In this document: piece by piece, positions 55,263 to 64,000 of the stretch
Layout of the letters: the number at the start of each line of letters is the position of its first letter
Position numbering within the stretch: the stretch's first letter is position 1
NCBI GenBank assembly: GCA_963834405.1
Contig: CAWIBX010000005.1
Span: forward strand, 1,240,001-1,304,000
DNA length: 64,000 bases
DNA from: Bog-473 sp963834405
Lineage (GTDB): Bacteria; Actinomycetota; Acidimicrobiia; Acidimicrobiales; RAAP-2
Direction: 5' to 3'
Made by a program: the position numbers and the translations under genes
Notes under the pieces: model-generated
Seen by the model: the letters and a program-made list of their open reading frames with translations, nothing else
Database searches by the model: none
Told to the model about the DNA's origin: nothing

Positions 55263-58200
55263 TTAGGCCACGAAGTACTTGGCCTCGGGGTGGTGGCAGA
55301 CGATGGCGTCGGTGGTCTGTTCGGGGTGCAGTTGAAAACCCTCGCTCACGGTCACCCCCACCCGATCGCCCCCGAGTAGCTCAACCACCTTGGCGTTGTC
55401 GTCGAGGTCCGGGCAAGCCGGGTAGCCCCACGAGTAGCGGCCGCCCCGGTACTGCTGGCGGAACAGGCCCGTGAGCGTCGGCCCGTCCTCGTCCACGAAC
55501 CCGAGCTCCTCCCGGATTCGCTTGTGCCAATACTCGGCCGTCGCCTCGGCCATCTCGACGCTCAGGCCGTGCAGGAACAGGTAGTCCTGGTAGTGGTTCT
55601 CCGCAAACAAGCGAGCAGTCTCCTCCGAGGCCCGTGACCCGATGGTGCAGAGCATGAAACTGGCGTAGTCCTCGTCAGCCGATTCCACAGGCCGGAAGAA
55701 GTCCGAAATGCACAGCCAGGGCTCCTTGCGCTGGCGCGGGAAGGTGAAGCGCATCCACTCCGACGAGCGCGATTCGTCCTTCCAGATGACGAGGTCGTTG
55801 CCCTCCGCGTTCGCCGCGAAGTGCCCGTAGGCCACCTGCGGCACTAGCAGGTCGGCCTCGCGGGCCTTGCCCAGCTCCTCCCGCAGCACCGCCTTCACCC
55901 GCTCCTTGAACGCAGGGTCGTCCTCACCGTCCTCGGGCCGGAACCCCCACTGGTTCCGGAACAGCGCCGTCAGGTTCAGGAACTCGGCCACCTCGTCTAT
56001 CGGCAGCCCAACCGCCACCCGCGTGCCCACGAAGGGCGGCGGGAAGAGCCGGTTGTCCGCCGCCACACCGGACCGCACCGGCTGGCCCTCCACCGGTGAG
56101 GCATCCTGGGCGTCGAGCCGGCTGCGCCGGGGCACGTTGCGCTCGGAGATCTCCCGCCCGAACAAGGCGTCCTCCTCGCCCGTGCGCTTCATCTCGACCA
56201 GGCGGTCCATAGTGCGCAGCCCTTCGAAGGCGTCGCGCCCGTAGAACAACCGCCCCTCGTAGACCTGGCGCAGGTCGCGCTCGACGTAGGTGCGGGTCAG
56301 CGCCGCCCCGCCGAGCAGCACCGGGATGTCCGACAACGAGCGGTCGTTCAGCTCGACCAGGTTCTCGCGCATGATGAGCGTCGACTTGACCAACAGCCCG
56401 CTCATGCCGATGGCGTCGGCCCGGTGCTCCTTCACCGCCTCGACCATCTCGTTGATCCCGACCTTGATCCCCAGGTTCACGATCTCGTAGCCGTTGTTGG
56501 TCAGGATGATGTCGACCAAGTTCTTGCCGATGTCGTGTACGTCGCCCTTGACCGTGGCCAGCACGACGGTGCCCTTGCCGCCCTGTTCCGACTTCTCCAT
56601 GTGCGGCTCCAAGAAGGCCACGGCGGTCTTCATGGTCTCGGCCGACTGCAGCACGAAGGGCAGCTGCATCTCGCCCGAGGCGAAGCGCTCACCGACCACC
56701 TTCATCCCCGCCAGCAGGACGTCGTTGACGATGTCCAGCGCGGCCAGCCCGCCCTCCATCGCCTCGGTCAAGTCGCCCTCCAGGCCATTGCGGTTGCCGT
56801 CGATGATGCGCTGGGACAGCCGCTTGTCCACCGGCCAGTCGAGGTGCTCGTCGGCCGAATCCGGCCCCACCTTGACGCCCTCGAACAACGCCAGCAGCTC
56901 CTGGAGCGGGTCGTAGTCGTCGGTGCGCCGGTTGTAGACGAGGTCGAGGCAGACCTCCTTGGCCCGCTCGTCTATGCGCGACAGCGGCAGGATCTTCGAT
57001 GCGTGCACGATGGCCGAGTCGAGACCAGCCTCCACGCACTCGTGCAGGAAGACCGAGTTGAGCACCTGGCGGGCGGCCGGGGTCAGCCCGAAGGAGACGT
57101 TGGACAGCCCGAGGATGGTGGACACGCCCGGCAGCTCGGTCTTAATCGCCCGGATGCCCTCAATGGTCTCTATCCCGTCCCGCCGGCTCTCCTCCATGCC
57201 CGTCGACAGGGGCAGGGCGAGCGCGTCGAACAGAAGGTCCTCGGGCTCCAGCCGGTAGCGCTCGACCGCGATGTCGCGGATGGCCCGCGCCGCCCGCAGC
57301 TTCCACTCGGCGGTGCGGGCTTGGCCCTCCTCGTCGATGCAGGTGCACACCACCGCTGCGCCGAACTCCCGCGCCAGCCTCAGGAAAGTGTCGAGACGCG
57401 TGCCGGGCTCGTCGCCCTCCTCCAGGTTGACCGAGTTCAACACCGGCCGGCCACCGATCCACTCGAGTGCGGCGCGCACCACCGGGCCCTCGGTGGAGTC
57501 GACCATGAGCGGCACACTCGACTGCGTGCACAACCGGCTCGCCACCTCGGTCATGTCGGCCACGCCGTCGGCGCCCGTGTAGTCGACGCACACGTCTATG
57601 AGATGGGCGCCCTCCTTGACCTGGTCCCGCGCCATCGCGACGCAGGTGTCCCAGTCGCCCTCCAGCATGGCCTCGCGGAACGCCTTGGACCCGTTGGCGT
57701 TGGTGCGCTCGCCCACCACCAAAAAAGACGTCTCCTGCCGGAACGGCACCGACGTGTAGATGGACGCCGCCGCCGGCTCGTGCACGGGTGACCGGGGCGC
57801 GACGGCCGCGCCTGCGCAGCGCTCGACCACGGCGGCCAGGTGGGCCGGCGTCGTGCCGCAGCAGCCGCCCACGGCGGAGACGCCGAACTCGGTGACGAAG
57901 CGGTGCAGGTGCTCGGCCAGGCCCTCGGGCGTGAGGTCGTAGTGCATCTGGCCGTCGACCACCGACGGGAGCCCCGCATTGGGGACGCAGGCGATCGGGA
58001 CCCGGCTGGCCCCCGACAGATGCCGCAACGCCTCGCTCATCTCGACCGGTCCGGTGGCGCAGTTGAGGCCGACGACGTCGACCTGCATGGAGTCGAGGAC
58101 CGTGAGCGCGGCGCCGATCTCGGTGCCCGGGAGCATGCGGCCGGTCAGCTCAATCGTCACCTGCGCCTGCAGCGGCACGACGCGGTCGGCCGCCACCATC

Positions 58201-58772
58201 GCCCGCCGGGCGCCGTTGACGGCGGCCTTGACCGACAACAGGTCGAACTGGGTCTCAATCAGCAGCAGGTCCACGCCGCCCTCGAGCAGCCCGAGCGCCT
58301 GCTCCTCGTACGCGTCGCGGAACTCGGCGTAGGAGATCTGCCCGAGCGTCGGGAACTTGGTGCCCGGGCCCATGGACCCGGCCACCCAGCGCGGCTGCTC
58401 CGGCGTCGAGAACTCGTCGCGCACCGCGCAGGCGATCTCGGCCGCCTTGCGGGTGAGCTCCCGGGCGCGGTCCGCCAGCCCGTACTCGGCCAGCACGACC
58501 GACGTCGACCCGAACGTGTCGGTTTCGATGACGTCGCACCCCACCTCCAGGAACGAGCGGTGCACCTGGGCCACGACGTCGGGGCGGGTCTCGACGAGGA
58601 TCTCGTTGCAGCCCTCGAGCTCGGGGCCGCCGAAGTCGTCCGCGTCCAGCCCGAGCATCTGCAGGCTCGTGCCCATGGCGCCGTCGAAGATGACGACGCG
58701 CTCGCGCAGCGCACGCAGGTAGTCGGACGCGGCGGGGTCGAGGCGGCCGAGGAGTTCGGGGGAACGGGACAC
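55263..58772 (-). CDS. metH: Cobalamin-dependent methionine synthase MetH
   Basis: 1169 residues, full length, with the four classical modules in order. The homocysteine-binding barrel (1-330) has zinc cysteines Cys239, Cys304 and Cys305. The pterin-binding barrel (about 345-620) contains VGERTNANGSKAF. The cobalamin cap and Rossmann domains (about 640-880) have His746 in DVHDIGKN as the lower cobalt ligand. The SAM-dependent reactivation domain follows (RGGRYSWGYPACPDL). It methylates homocysteine with methyl-tetrahydrofolate. It is divergent from a PduO-type adenosyltransferase. No B12 riboswitch was recognised in the 63-bp gap. Confidence 0.95.
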   Translation of the reverse strand: MSRSPELLGRLDPAASDYLRALRERVVIFDGAMGTSLQMLGLDADDFGGPELEGCNEILVETRPDVVAQVHRSFLEVGCDVIETDTFGSTSVVLAEYGLADRARELTRKAAEIACAVRDEFSTPEQPRWVAGSMGPGTKFPTLGQISYAEFRDAYEEQALGLLEGGVDLLLIETQFDLLSVKAAVNGARRAMVAADRVVPLQAQVTIELTGRMLPGTEIGAALTVLDSMQVDVVGLNCATGPVEMSEALRHLSGASRVPIACVPNAGLPSVVDGQMHYDLTPEGLAEHLHRFVTEFGVSAVGGCCGTTPAHLAAVVERCAGAAVAPRSPVHEPAAASIYTSVPFRQETSFLVVGERTNANGSKAFREAMLEGDWDTCVAMARDQVKEGAHLIDVCVDYTGADGVADMTEVASRLCTQSSVPLMVDSTEGPVVRAALEWIGGRPVLNSVNLEEGDEPGTRLDTFLRLAREFGAAVVCTCIDEEGQARTAEWKLRAARAIRDIAVERYRLEPEDLLFDALALPLSTGMEESRRDGIETIEGIRAIKTELPGVSTILGLSNVSFGLTPAARQVLNSVFLHECVEAGLDSAIVHASKILPLSRIDERAKEVCLDLVYNRRTDDYDPLQELLALFEGVKVGPDSADEHLDWPVDKRLSQRIIDGNRNGLEGDLTEAMEGGLAALDIVNDVLLAGMKVVGERFASGEMQLPFVLQSAETMKTAVAFLEPHMEKSEQGGKGTVVLATVKGDVHDIGKNLVDIILTNNGYEIVNLGIKVGINEMVEAVKEHRADAIGMSGLLVKSTLIMRENLVELNDRSLSDIPVLLGGAALTRTYVERDLRQVYEGRLFYGRDAFEGLRTMDRLVEMKRTGEEDALFGREISERNVPRRSRLDAQDASPVEGQPVRSGVAADNRLFPPPFVGTRVAVGLPIDEVAEFLNLTALFRNQWGFRPEDGEDDPAFKERVKAVLREELGKAREADLLVPQVAYGHFAANAEGNDLVIWKDESRSSEWMRFTFPRQRKEPWLCISDFFRPVESADEDYASFMLCTIGSRASEETARLFAENHYQDYLFLHGLSVEMAEATAEYWHKRIREELGFVDEDGPTLTGLFRQQYRGGRYSWGYPACPDLDDNAKVVELLGGDRVGVTVSEGFQLHPEQTTDAIVCHHPEAKYFVA

Positions 58773-58835
58773 GATCCGTTCCAGGATACCGGCGCCCTCC
58801 GCCGCCTCCGGACCGTCCCGGTAGCATCCGGCCTG

Positions 58836-59390
58836 GTGAAGCCGCGGATCTACACCAAGAAGGGCGACGACGGCACCACCGGCCTCCTCTACGGCGGGCG
58901 GGTGCGCAAGGACTCGCCTCAGATCGAGATCAACGGCGCCGTCGACGAGGCGCAGGCGGCGATCGGGCTGGCGCGGGCCGAGTCACCCCCCGCCTCCGAG
59001 GTGAACGAGCGTTTGACCGCGCTCGCCCGCGACCTCTACGTCCTGATGGCGGAGATGGCCACCGCCCCGGAGAACCGCCGGAAGCTACAGGCGGGGTCCA
59101 CCCTGGTCACCGCCGAGATGGTCCGCGCCCTGGAGGGCCAGATCGACGACCTGCTCGCGCGCTTCGACATGCCGAGCGACTTCACCGTGCCGGGCGAGAA
59201 CCGGCTGTCGGCCGCGCTCGATCTGGCCCGCACCGTCGTGCGGCGGGCCGAGCGGCTCGCCGTGGCCGACCCGGTCGAGGGATCGCTCGTCGTCTCCTAT
59301 CTGAACCGGCTCTCCGATCTCCTCTGGGCCATGGCGCGCTGGCAGGAGGGACCGGAACACCGGCTGTCCAAGGGCGCCGCAACCCGCTAG
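58836..59390 (+). CDS. ATP:cob(I)alamin adenosyltransferase, PduO type
   Basis: 184 residues from GTG 58836. The N-terminal ATP-binding segment IYTKKGDDGTTGLLYGGRV and the C-terminal DPVEGSLVVSYLNRLSDLLWAMARW, together with the conserved RTVVRRAER, are typical. It makes adenosylcobalamin from ATP and cob(I)alamin. The divergent metH gene uses methylcobalamin, so the pair forms a small B12-use locus. Adenosylcobalamin would also serve the mutases of the ethylmalonyl-CoA pathway. Confidence 0.93.
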   Translation: MKPRIYTKKGDDGTTGLLYGGRVRKDSPQIEINGAVDEAQAAIGLARAESPPASEVNERLTALARDLYVLMAEMATAPENRRKLQAGSTLVTAEMVRALEGQIDDLLARFDMPSDFTVPGENRLSAALDLARTVVRRAERLAVADPVEGSLVVSYLNRLSDLLWAMARWQEGPEHRLSKGAATR

Positions 59391-59423
59391 ACACGGCGAA
59401 CCGCCGAGGCGGCTGCTGCCCCG

Positions 59424-60029
59424 TCACCAGGCGCCGCGGTGGACGCGCGCGGCGCGCGTCGGACGGGGCCGGTCGAGCGACGGCGAGCGGTGGTCGAGGC
59501 CGTCGGGGTGGCCGAGTACGACCGCGCCGAATTGGCGCCAGCCGACGGGGACGCCGAGCGAGCCGGCCAACTCGGCTTCGCCCCGGAACACACCCAGCAT
59601 GCACGCGCCCAGCCCGGCGTCCACCGCGCCGAGGAGCAGGGTCATTACGCCGAACGCGGCGTCGCCGTACCAGTAGGGCACGGGCCACGCCGCCTCGCGG
59701 GTGCCGAGCCCCGCGGCCGCCTTGTCGGCTTCGGCGTAGCGCGCCACGTAGGCGGCCGGCGAGGTGTACGCCAGGAGGACCACGGGGGCCCGCCGGAGCC
59801 CCTCCCAGCGGCGGGCCACGTTGCGCCAGCCCTCGTCCGTGGCGGCGTCCCAGTAAACGGCGGTCTGTTCCGGGCCCTCGAGGACGACCCAGGCCGTACC
59901 ACCGGTGTTGCCGGCCGTGGGCGACCGGAGTGCGGCGTCCAGGAGGCGGTCGACGAGCGCCGGGTCGACCGGTTCGGCCGAGAAGCTACGCACCATGGCG
60001 CGGCGCCGGATGGCGTCGTGGAGCTGCAC
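59424..60029 (-). CDS. Nitroreductase-family FMN oxidoreductase
   Basis: 201 residues. The N-terminal FMN-binding segment is LHDAIRRRAMVRSFSAEPVD, with Arg and Ser phosphate contacts; ALRSPTAGNTGGTAWVVLEG and AVDAGLGACMLGVFRGEAELAGSLGVP are typical of the family. The C-terminus is unusually Arg/Pro-rich (HRSPSLDRPRPTRAARVHRGAW). It likely dimerises and uses NAD(P)H. Confidence 0.78.
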   Translation of the reverse strand: MQLHDAIRRRAMVRSFSAEPVDPALVDRLLDAALRSPTAGNTGGTAWVVLEGPEQTAVYWDAATDEGWRNVARRWEGLRRAPVVLLAYTSPAAYVARYAEADKAAAGLGTREAAWPVPYWYGDAAFGVMTLLLGAVDAGLGACMLGVFRGEAELAGSLGVPVGWRQFGAVVLGHPDGLDHRSPSLDRPRPTRAARVHRGAW

Positions 60030-60143
60030 GGCCCGCAGTCTTCCAGGCGGCCTCAGGACACCGGGGAATGTTGACCCCGCTGGTAGTGTTTAACAATGGG
60101 TAGCGGGCCGGCCCGGGGGGCCGGCCGCGTGAGGAGGACAGAG

Positions 60144-61307
60144 TTGCCCACGCCAAGAGACCTATTGAACGAGGCCAAGGCGTCCATCCGCGAAGTGGAC
60201 CCGGCCGGCGCGCAGGCCCTCTACGAGGGCGGCGGCGTCACGTTCCTCGACGTCCGCGAGCCGGACGAGTACGAGCAGGGGGCGATCCCCAACGCGGTTC
60301 ACCTGCCCCGGGGCCACCTCGAGTTCCAGGTCGAGGGCAAGCTGCCCGACAAGTCGGGTCCCGTCGTCGTGTACTGCGCCGGAGGCGTGCGCTCGGCTTT
60401 CGCCGCCAAGACGATGGGCGAGCTCGGGTACGCCGACGTGTCCTCCATGTCGGGCGGGTTCAACAAGTGGAAGGACGAGGGCCGCCCGTGGGCGGCGCCC
60501 CGGACCCTGACGCCGGCGCAGCGGAACCGCTACCAACGTCACCTGCTCCTGCCCGAGGTGGGCGAGGTGGGCCAGCTGAAGCTGCTGGACTCCAAGGTCC
60601 TCCTGCTCGGGGCCGGCGGCCTCGGGTCACCCGCTGCGCTCTATCTGGCCGCGGCCGGGGTAGGCACCCTCGGCGTCATCGACATGGACGTGGTCGACGA
60701 ATCCAACCTGCAACGGCAGATCCTGCACAACATGGACCGCGTCGGCGAGCGCAAGGTCGACTCGGCGAAGAAGACGCTGACCTCGTTGAACCCCGATGTG
60801 AACGTCGTCACCTACGACGTGCGCCTGGGCGCGGACAACATCCTCGACATCATTGACGGGTACGACGTCATCGTCGACGGCACCGACAACTTCCCGACGC
60901 GCTACCTGGTGAACGACGCCGCGCTGCTCAAGCGGATCCCCGTCGTGCACGGCTCGATCTTCCGCTTCGAGGGCCAGGTCACCGTCTTCGACCCCTACAA
61001 CGGGCCGTGCTACCGGTGCCTCATCCCCGAACCGCCGCCGGCCGAGCTCGCGCCGTCGTGCGCGGAGGCTGGCGTCCTCGGCGTCCTGCCCGGCATCATC
61101 GGGTCGATCCAGGCGATAGAGACGATCAAGGTGCTGCTCGGGCTCGGCGACCCGCTCGTCGGCCGTCTGCTCGCCTACGACGCGCTCGAGGCGTCCTTCC
61201 GCACCTTCAAAGTGCGCCCTGACCCCGCCTGCCCGGCCTGTGGGCCCGACGCCGGCGAGATCGTCATCGCGGAGTACGACGACCTCTGCATGCCGCACGG
61301 CCATTGA
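60144..61307 (+). CDS. Rhodanese-ThiF/MoeB fusion (E1-like adenylyltransferase)
   Basis: 387 residues. I chose TTG 60144 because GAGGAGG sits six bases upstream; ATG 60096 is the alternative. The N-terminal rhodanese domain (about 14-112) has the active-site Cys in VVYCAGGVRSAFAAK. The C-terminal E1-like domain has the ATP loop VLLLGAGGLGSPAALYLAAAGVG, the Arg in NLQRQILH, the zinc pairs CYRC and CPAC and DGTDNFPTRYLVND. It activates the C-terminal glycine of a ubiquitin-like sulfur carrier (MoaD or ThiS) and supplies sulfur. In MoeZ the rhodanese is C-terminal, so the domain order is reversed. Confidence 0.88.
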   Translation: MPTPRDLLNEAKASIREVDPAGAQALYEGGGVTFLDVREPDEYEQGAIPNAVHLPRGHLEFQVEGKLPDKSGPVVVYCAGGVRSAFAAKTMGELGYADVSSMSGGFNKWKDEGRPWAAPRTLTPAQRNRYQRHLLLPEVGEVGQLKLLDSKVLLLGAGGLGSPAALYLAAAGVGTLGVIDMDVVDESNLQRQILHNMDRVGERKVDSAKKTLTSLNPDVNVVTYDVRLGADNILDIIDGYDVIVDGTDNFPTRYLVNDAALLKRIPVVHGSIFRFEGQVTVFDPYNGPCYRCLIPEPPPAELAPSCAEAGVLGVLPGIIGSIQAIETIKVLLGLGDPLVGRLLAYDALEASFRTFKVRPDPACPACGPDAGEIVIAEYDDLCMPHGH

Positions 61308-61336
61308 GCCGGCCCTGATCTGACCCTCAGCTGACC

Positions 61337-61888
61337 GTGGCGGCGGACGGCGCCGCCCAGAAAGATCGGCCCCCGACCTCGTTATCTGAGGAGCAGGCTG
61401 CTCGACGGGAGCCGCCGCCGGAGCTGGGGAAGGCATGGACGCTCCGCCGTTCCGTTTGGGGTACCGGCCCGCACTTTGGCGTGGTGCGCGGGCTTGCGAT
61501 CGCCCTCGTGCTCTGCCTCCACGTGTGGTTCCTCTGGCCGGGCGACCCGTTGATGGGCGGCTACGAGGGCGTCACCATCTTCTTCGTCCTGTCCGGGTTC
61601 CTCATCACCTCCCTGCTGCTCGAGGAACACGGCACCCGCGACCGGATCTCCATCGGGGGGTTCTACCGCCGGCGCGCCTTCCGCTTGCTTCCGGCGCTCT
61701 ACCTGGTGCTCATCGCGGCCAACGACGGCTCCCGGGTAATCCCGTCGGTCGCCTCCAGCTACTCGACTCGCCGGCCCCGACCGCAGCCGGCGCGCGCCGG
61801 CATCCAGTCCCCGCTCGGGTCCCGGCGCCTGAGCCGGTGGGCTGATCCGGTCCCAACGGCTGGGCGCGGGCCCGTCCACAGCCGCTAG
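61337..61888 (+). pseudogene. Acyltransferase 3-family fragment, 3' truncated
   Basis: 183 residues from GTG 61337. After a polar N-terminus, residues about 47-127 match the first helices of OafA-type acyltransferases: VVRGLAIALVLCLHVWFLWPG, GGYEGVTIFFVLSGFLITSLLLEEH and GGFYRRRAFRLLPALYLVL. After about residue 127 the sequence becomes Arg/Ser/Pro-rich and unlike any acyltransferase, and the gene stops. The remaining 200 or more residues of a real family member are absent, and other frames do not continue it. It is probably a remnant of a deleted gene. Confidence 0.7.
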
Positions 61889-61897
61889 ACAAGGGCC

Positions 61898-62767
61898 ATG
61901 ACACAGACCGCCGCCCCCCGGACGCTCCACCTCAACGGGGTGGACCTGGCCTGGTCGGAGCGGGGGAGCGGGCCGGGCGGTACGCCCACCTTCGTGCTTT
62001 GCCACGGCTTCACCGGGTCATCCCACGACTTTTCGCTGCAGGTCGACGCGCTCGCGGGCAACCGGCGCGTGATCACGCTCGACCAGCGCGGCCACGGACA
62101 GTCCACCAAGACCGGCACCCTCGAGGGCTACACCATGGAGCAGCTGGTCTCCGACCTCGTCTCTTTCATAGAGGCGGTCGGCGGCGGACCGGTCGACCTG
62201 CTCGGCCATTCCATGGGTGGACGGGTCGCGCTCGGCGTGGTGCTCAGCCGCCCCGACCTGGTGAGTTCACTTGTCCTCATGGACACGAGCGCCTGGTCGT
62301 TCATGCCGCCCGACGAGGGGATCCGGGCCATGGTCCGGGCCTGGATAGAGGCGTTCGACCCGACGCGGGGCATGCCCGAGCGGCTCGGACCGATGGGCCC
62401 GGAGGACGCGCTGATTGAAGCGGCGACGCCGCCCGAGTGGCAGGCGCAGAAGAACGCGATCTTCGCCGGCATGGACCCGTACGCCGTGAAGGCGCTCGGC
62501 ATGGCGCTCATGGCGGATGTCGGCGACGGCGAGACGTCGCTCCGTGGCGACCTGCCTTCGATCGAGTGCCCGACGACCGTGCTGGCCGGCGAGCACGACC
62601 ACCCCCTCGTCGACCAGGCACCGGAGTTGGCCGCTGAGGTGCGCGACGGCACGCTCGGTGTGATCCCCGGCGCCTACCACTCGCCCCAGCTGACGCACGC
62701 GGACGCATGGCGGGCCGCGGTCGAGGAACACCTCGCTCGCGCCGACGCAGCCCGAGCCCGGTCGTGA
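61898..62767 (+). CDS. Alpha/beta hydrolase
   Basis: 289 residues. VLCHGFTGSSHDF is the oxyanion segment, LLGHSMGGRVALG carries the nucleophile Ser, LAGEHDHPLVDQA is the acid region and PGAYHSPQLTHADAW carries the His. The lid region lies between. It is a small hydrolase of MhpC/meta-cleavage type. Its TGA overlaps the GTG start of the downstream aldo/keto reductase gene, so the two are coupled. Confidence 0.83.
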   Translation: MTQTAAPRTLHLNGVDLAWSERGSGPGGTPTFVLCHGFTGSSHDFSLQVDALAGNRRVITLDQRGHGQSTKTGTLEGYTMEQLVSDLVSFIEAVGGGPVDLLGHSMGGRVALGVVLSRPDLVSSLVLMDTSAWSFMPPDEGIRAMVRAWIEAFDPTRGMPERLGPMGPEDALIEAATPPEWQAQKNAIFAGMDPYAVKALGMALMADVGDGETSLRGDLPSIECPTTVLAGEHDHPLVDQAPELAAEVRDGTLGVIPGAYHSPQLTHADAWRAAVEEHLARADAARARS

Positions 62768-63766
62768 CCGACGTGGCGCCGCAGGCGAGCGACCGCGTCG
62801 CGCTGGCCGGCTCGGACGTCTCGATCCCCCCGCTCGGCGTCGGCACGTGGGCTTGGGGCGACAAGAGCACGTGGGGCATGGGCGGCTACGACACGTCGTT
62901 TTCTGAGGCCACGATCGCCGACGCGTGGGATGCGTGCCTGCAGGCGGGCGTCGTCTTCTTCGACACGGCGGAGGTCTACGGGGGAGGGGAGAGCGAGCGC
63001 ATCATCGGCCGGCTGCTCGCGCGACCCCTCCGTGCGCGAGGAGGTGGTCATCGCCACCAAGTTCATGCCGAGCCCGTGGAAAGTGAACGTCTCCGCCGCG
63101 CTTCTGTCGGCGGCCCGTAAGTCCCGTGAACGTCTAGGCGTCGACGTCATCGACCTGTACCAGATACACGGGCCGATCTCCTTGCGCTCGCACGACGCCA
63201 TCGCCGAGGCGCTCGCCAGGGCGCACGCCGAGGGAATCGTGCGCGCCGTGGGGGTTTCCAACTACTCGGAGAAGGAGACGCGGGCGATGGACGCCGCCTT
63301 GCGCAGGCGCGGCCTCCGCCTCGCCAGTAACCAGGTGGAGCTCTCGCTGCTCCGCACCATGCCGTTGCGGGTAGGGCTCGTCGACGCCTGCCGTGAGCTG
63401 GGCGTGGTGGTGCTGGCCTACTCGCCCATCGGGCAGGGCCGGCTGACGGGCAAGTACTCGGAGGCCAACCCGCCCCCTGGCCGGCGCAACTTCTCGTCCC
63501 ACCCCTGGGCCGAGGTGGACGCTGTCGTGGCCGAGCTGCGCCGCATCGGCGCCGCCCACGACGACCGCACCCCGAGCCAGGTCGCGCTGGCCTTCCTGAT
63601 CGCCAAGGGCGCCGTCCCGATCCCAGGGGCCAAGAACCGGGATCAGGCGGAGCAGAATGCGGGCGCCCTGGGCTGGCGCATGAGCGACGAAGAGGTCGCC
63701 GCCCTGGACGTGGTGTCCCTCTACGGGAAGCGGGGGATCTCCCAGCGCGTTTGGCAGCACGGCTGA
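62764..63766 (+). pseudogene. Aldo/keto reductase interrupted by a frameshift
   Basis: The first half, from GTG 62764, reads LAGSDVSIPPLGVGTWAWG, DTAEVYGGGESE (catalytic Tyr) and IIGRLLAR in one frame. From about 63020 the second half continues in another frame: VVIATKFMPSPW (catalytic Lys), IDLYQIHGPISLRSH (His) and the full C-terminal barrel to SLYGKRGISQRVWQHG. The change lies in a GCGCG run near 63018-63024 and fits loss of two bases or gain of one. It is either a real inactivating mutation or a sequencing/assembly error. The intact protein would have about 334 residues. Confidence 0.8.
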
Positions 63767-63789
63767 GGGCGACAGTACCGTTGAGCTGA

Positions 63790-64000
63790 ATGATCGCCGC
63801 GCTGTACGACGCGTCCCTCCCGCCGCTGCGGGGCTCGGAATTCACTTCCAGCCAGTTCGACTTCGTGCCGGTGGCGATGATCGTCGCCGCCCTGGTGCTC
63901 TACCTGTGGGGCGTCCGGCGGAACAACGCGCTGCACCCGCGCCATCCGTGGTCCGTCGGCAAGACGGTGGCGTGGATCGGAGCGCTGTTCACCACCGGCG
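63790..64000 (+). CDS. CtaG-like cytochrome c oxidase assembly protein (3' end outside window)
   Basis: The first 70 residues are visible. The start MIAALYDASLPPLRGSEF is followed by a first hydrophobic segment, FVPVAMIVAALVLYLWGVRR, and then HPWSVGKTVAWIGALFTT, the beginning of the second helix. This order matches the N-terminus of Caa3_CtaG-type membrane proteins needed for copper insertion into cytochrome oxidase. The assignment rests on this short part only. Confidence 0.6.
   Translation, partial: MIAALYDASLPPLRGSEFTSSQFDFVPVAMIVAALVLYLWGVRRNNALHPRHPWSVGKTVAWIGALFTTG

Noticed and set aside
58773..58835. Possible cobalamin riboswitch between metH and the adenosyltransferase gene
   Set aside because: The 63-bp gap is far too short for a cobalamin riboswitch, and no B12-box-like sequence was seen.

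Overview
The window is high-GC, gene-dense bacterial chromosome with many GTG/TTG starts and 1-8 bp stop/start overlaps. Several genes point to Actinomycetota: a homodimeric aceE-type pyruvate dehydrogenase, SUF (not ISC) iron-sulfur assembly, luciferase-like F420-type oxidoreductases, an F420 reductase-like protein, several DinB/mycothiol-dependent isomerase-like proteins, a DUF732-like tail, an LCP protein and a GT87 mannosyltransferase. The class Acidimicrobiia is my best guess. That is inference: the window has no rRNA or other phylogenetic marker, and I saw no tRNA, CRISPR array, prophage or insertion sequence.

Layout. 1-1943: end of a membrane protein and a GT87 glycosyltransferase. 2009-7595: ethylmalonyl-CoA pathway genes (mcl-type lyase, methylsuccinyl-CoA dehydrogenase, a MaoC hydratase candidate) interleaved with a methyltransferase, a membrane protein and a DUF6941-like protein. 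7615-16228: mutY, hydrolases, a flavin reductase, an RmlC-like epimerase, an LLM oxidoreductase, a DUF4115-like membrane protein and oligopeptidase B. 16358-26636: a dispersed SUF system of three blocks: sufB; sufD-Rieske-sufC1; and sufC2-sufS-sufU on the opposite strand. Unrelated genes lie between the blocks. 26729-32329: MBL hydrolase, acyl-CoA dehydrogenase, a hydrolase-like protein without its nucleophile, thiE, an HhH-GPD protein, an Rrf2 regulator and a DinB protein. 32331-40132: pyruvate dehydrogenase and lipoylation locus (aceE, rnhA, lpdA, E2, and one protein fusing LipB and LipA). 40205-52917: accessory region with a GH43-like lipoprotein, small enzymes, DinB-like proteins, a GNAT protein and an SGNH lipoprotein. 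53109-64000: PPi-type phosphofructokinase, sulfotransferase, metH divergent from a PduO-type cobalamin adenosyltransferase, nitroreductase, a rhodanese-ThiF fusion, a truncated acyltransferase, an alpha/beta hydrolase, a frameshifted aldo/keto reductase and the start of a CtaG-like protein.

How the genes fit together. The SUF genes supply clusters for Fe-S enzymes, including the LipA half of the LipB-LipA fusion and MutY. LipB-LipA would lipoylate the adjacent E2, which works with aceE and lpdA. The mcl/mcd/MaoC genes suggest acetyl-CoA assimilation by the ethylmalonyl-CoA pathway, whose B12-dependent mutases (not in this window) would use the adenosylcobalamin made by the PduO-type enzyme. 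I did not find an obvious new defence or mobile system. The most notable items are the LipB-LipA fusion, the split SUF system with two different SufC ATPases and an apparent CTG-started sufD, a palindrome-rich sufB promoter region, terminator-like AT-rich elements with short tandem repeats in the three largest convergent gaps, and a codon-context bias in which ATA is mostly followed by GAG or GAC.
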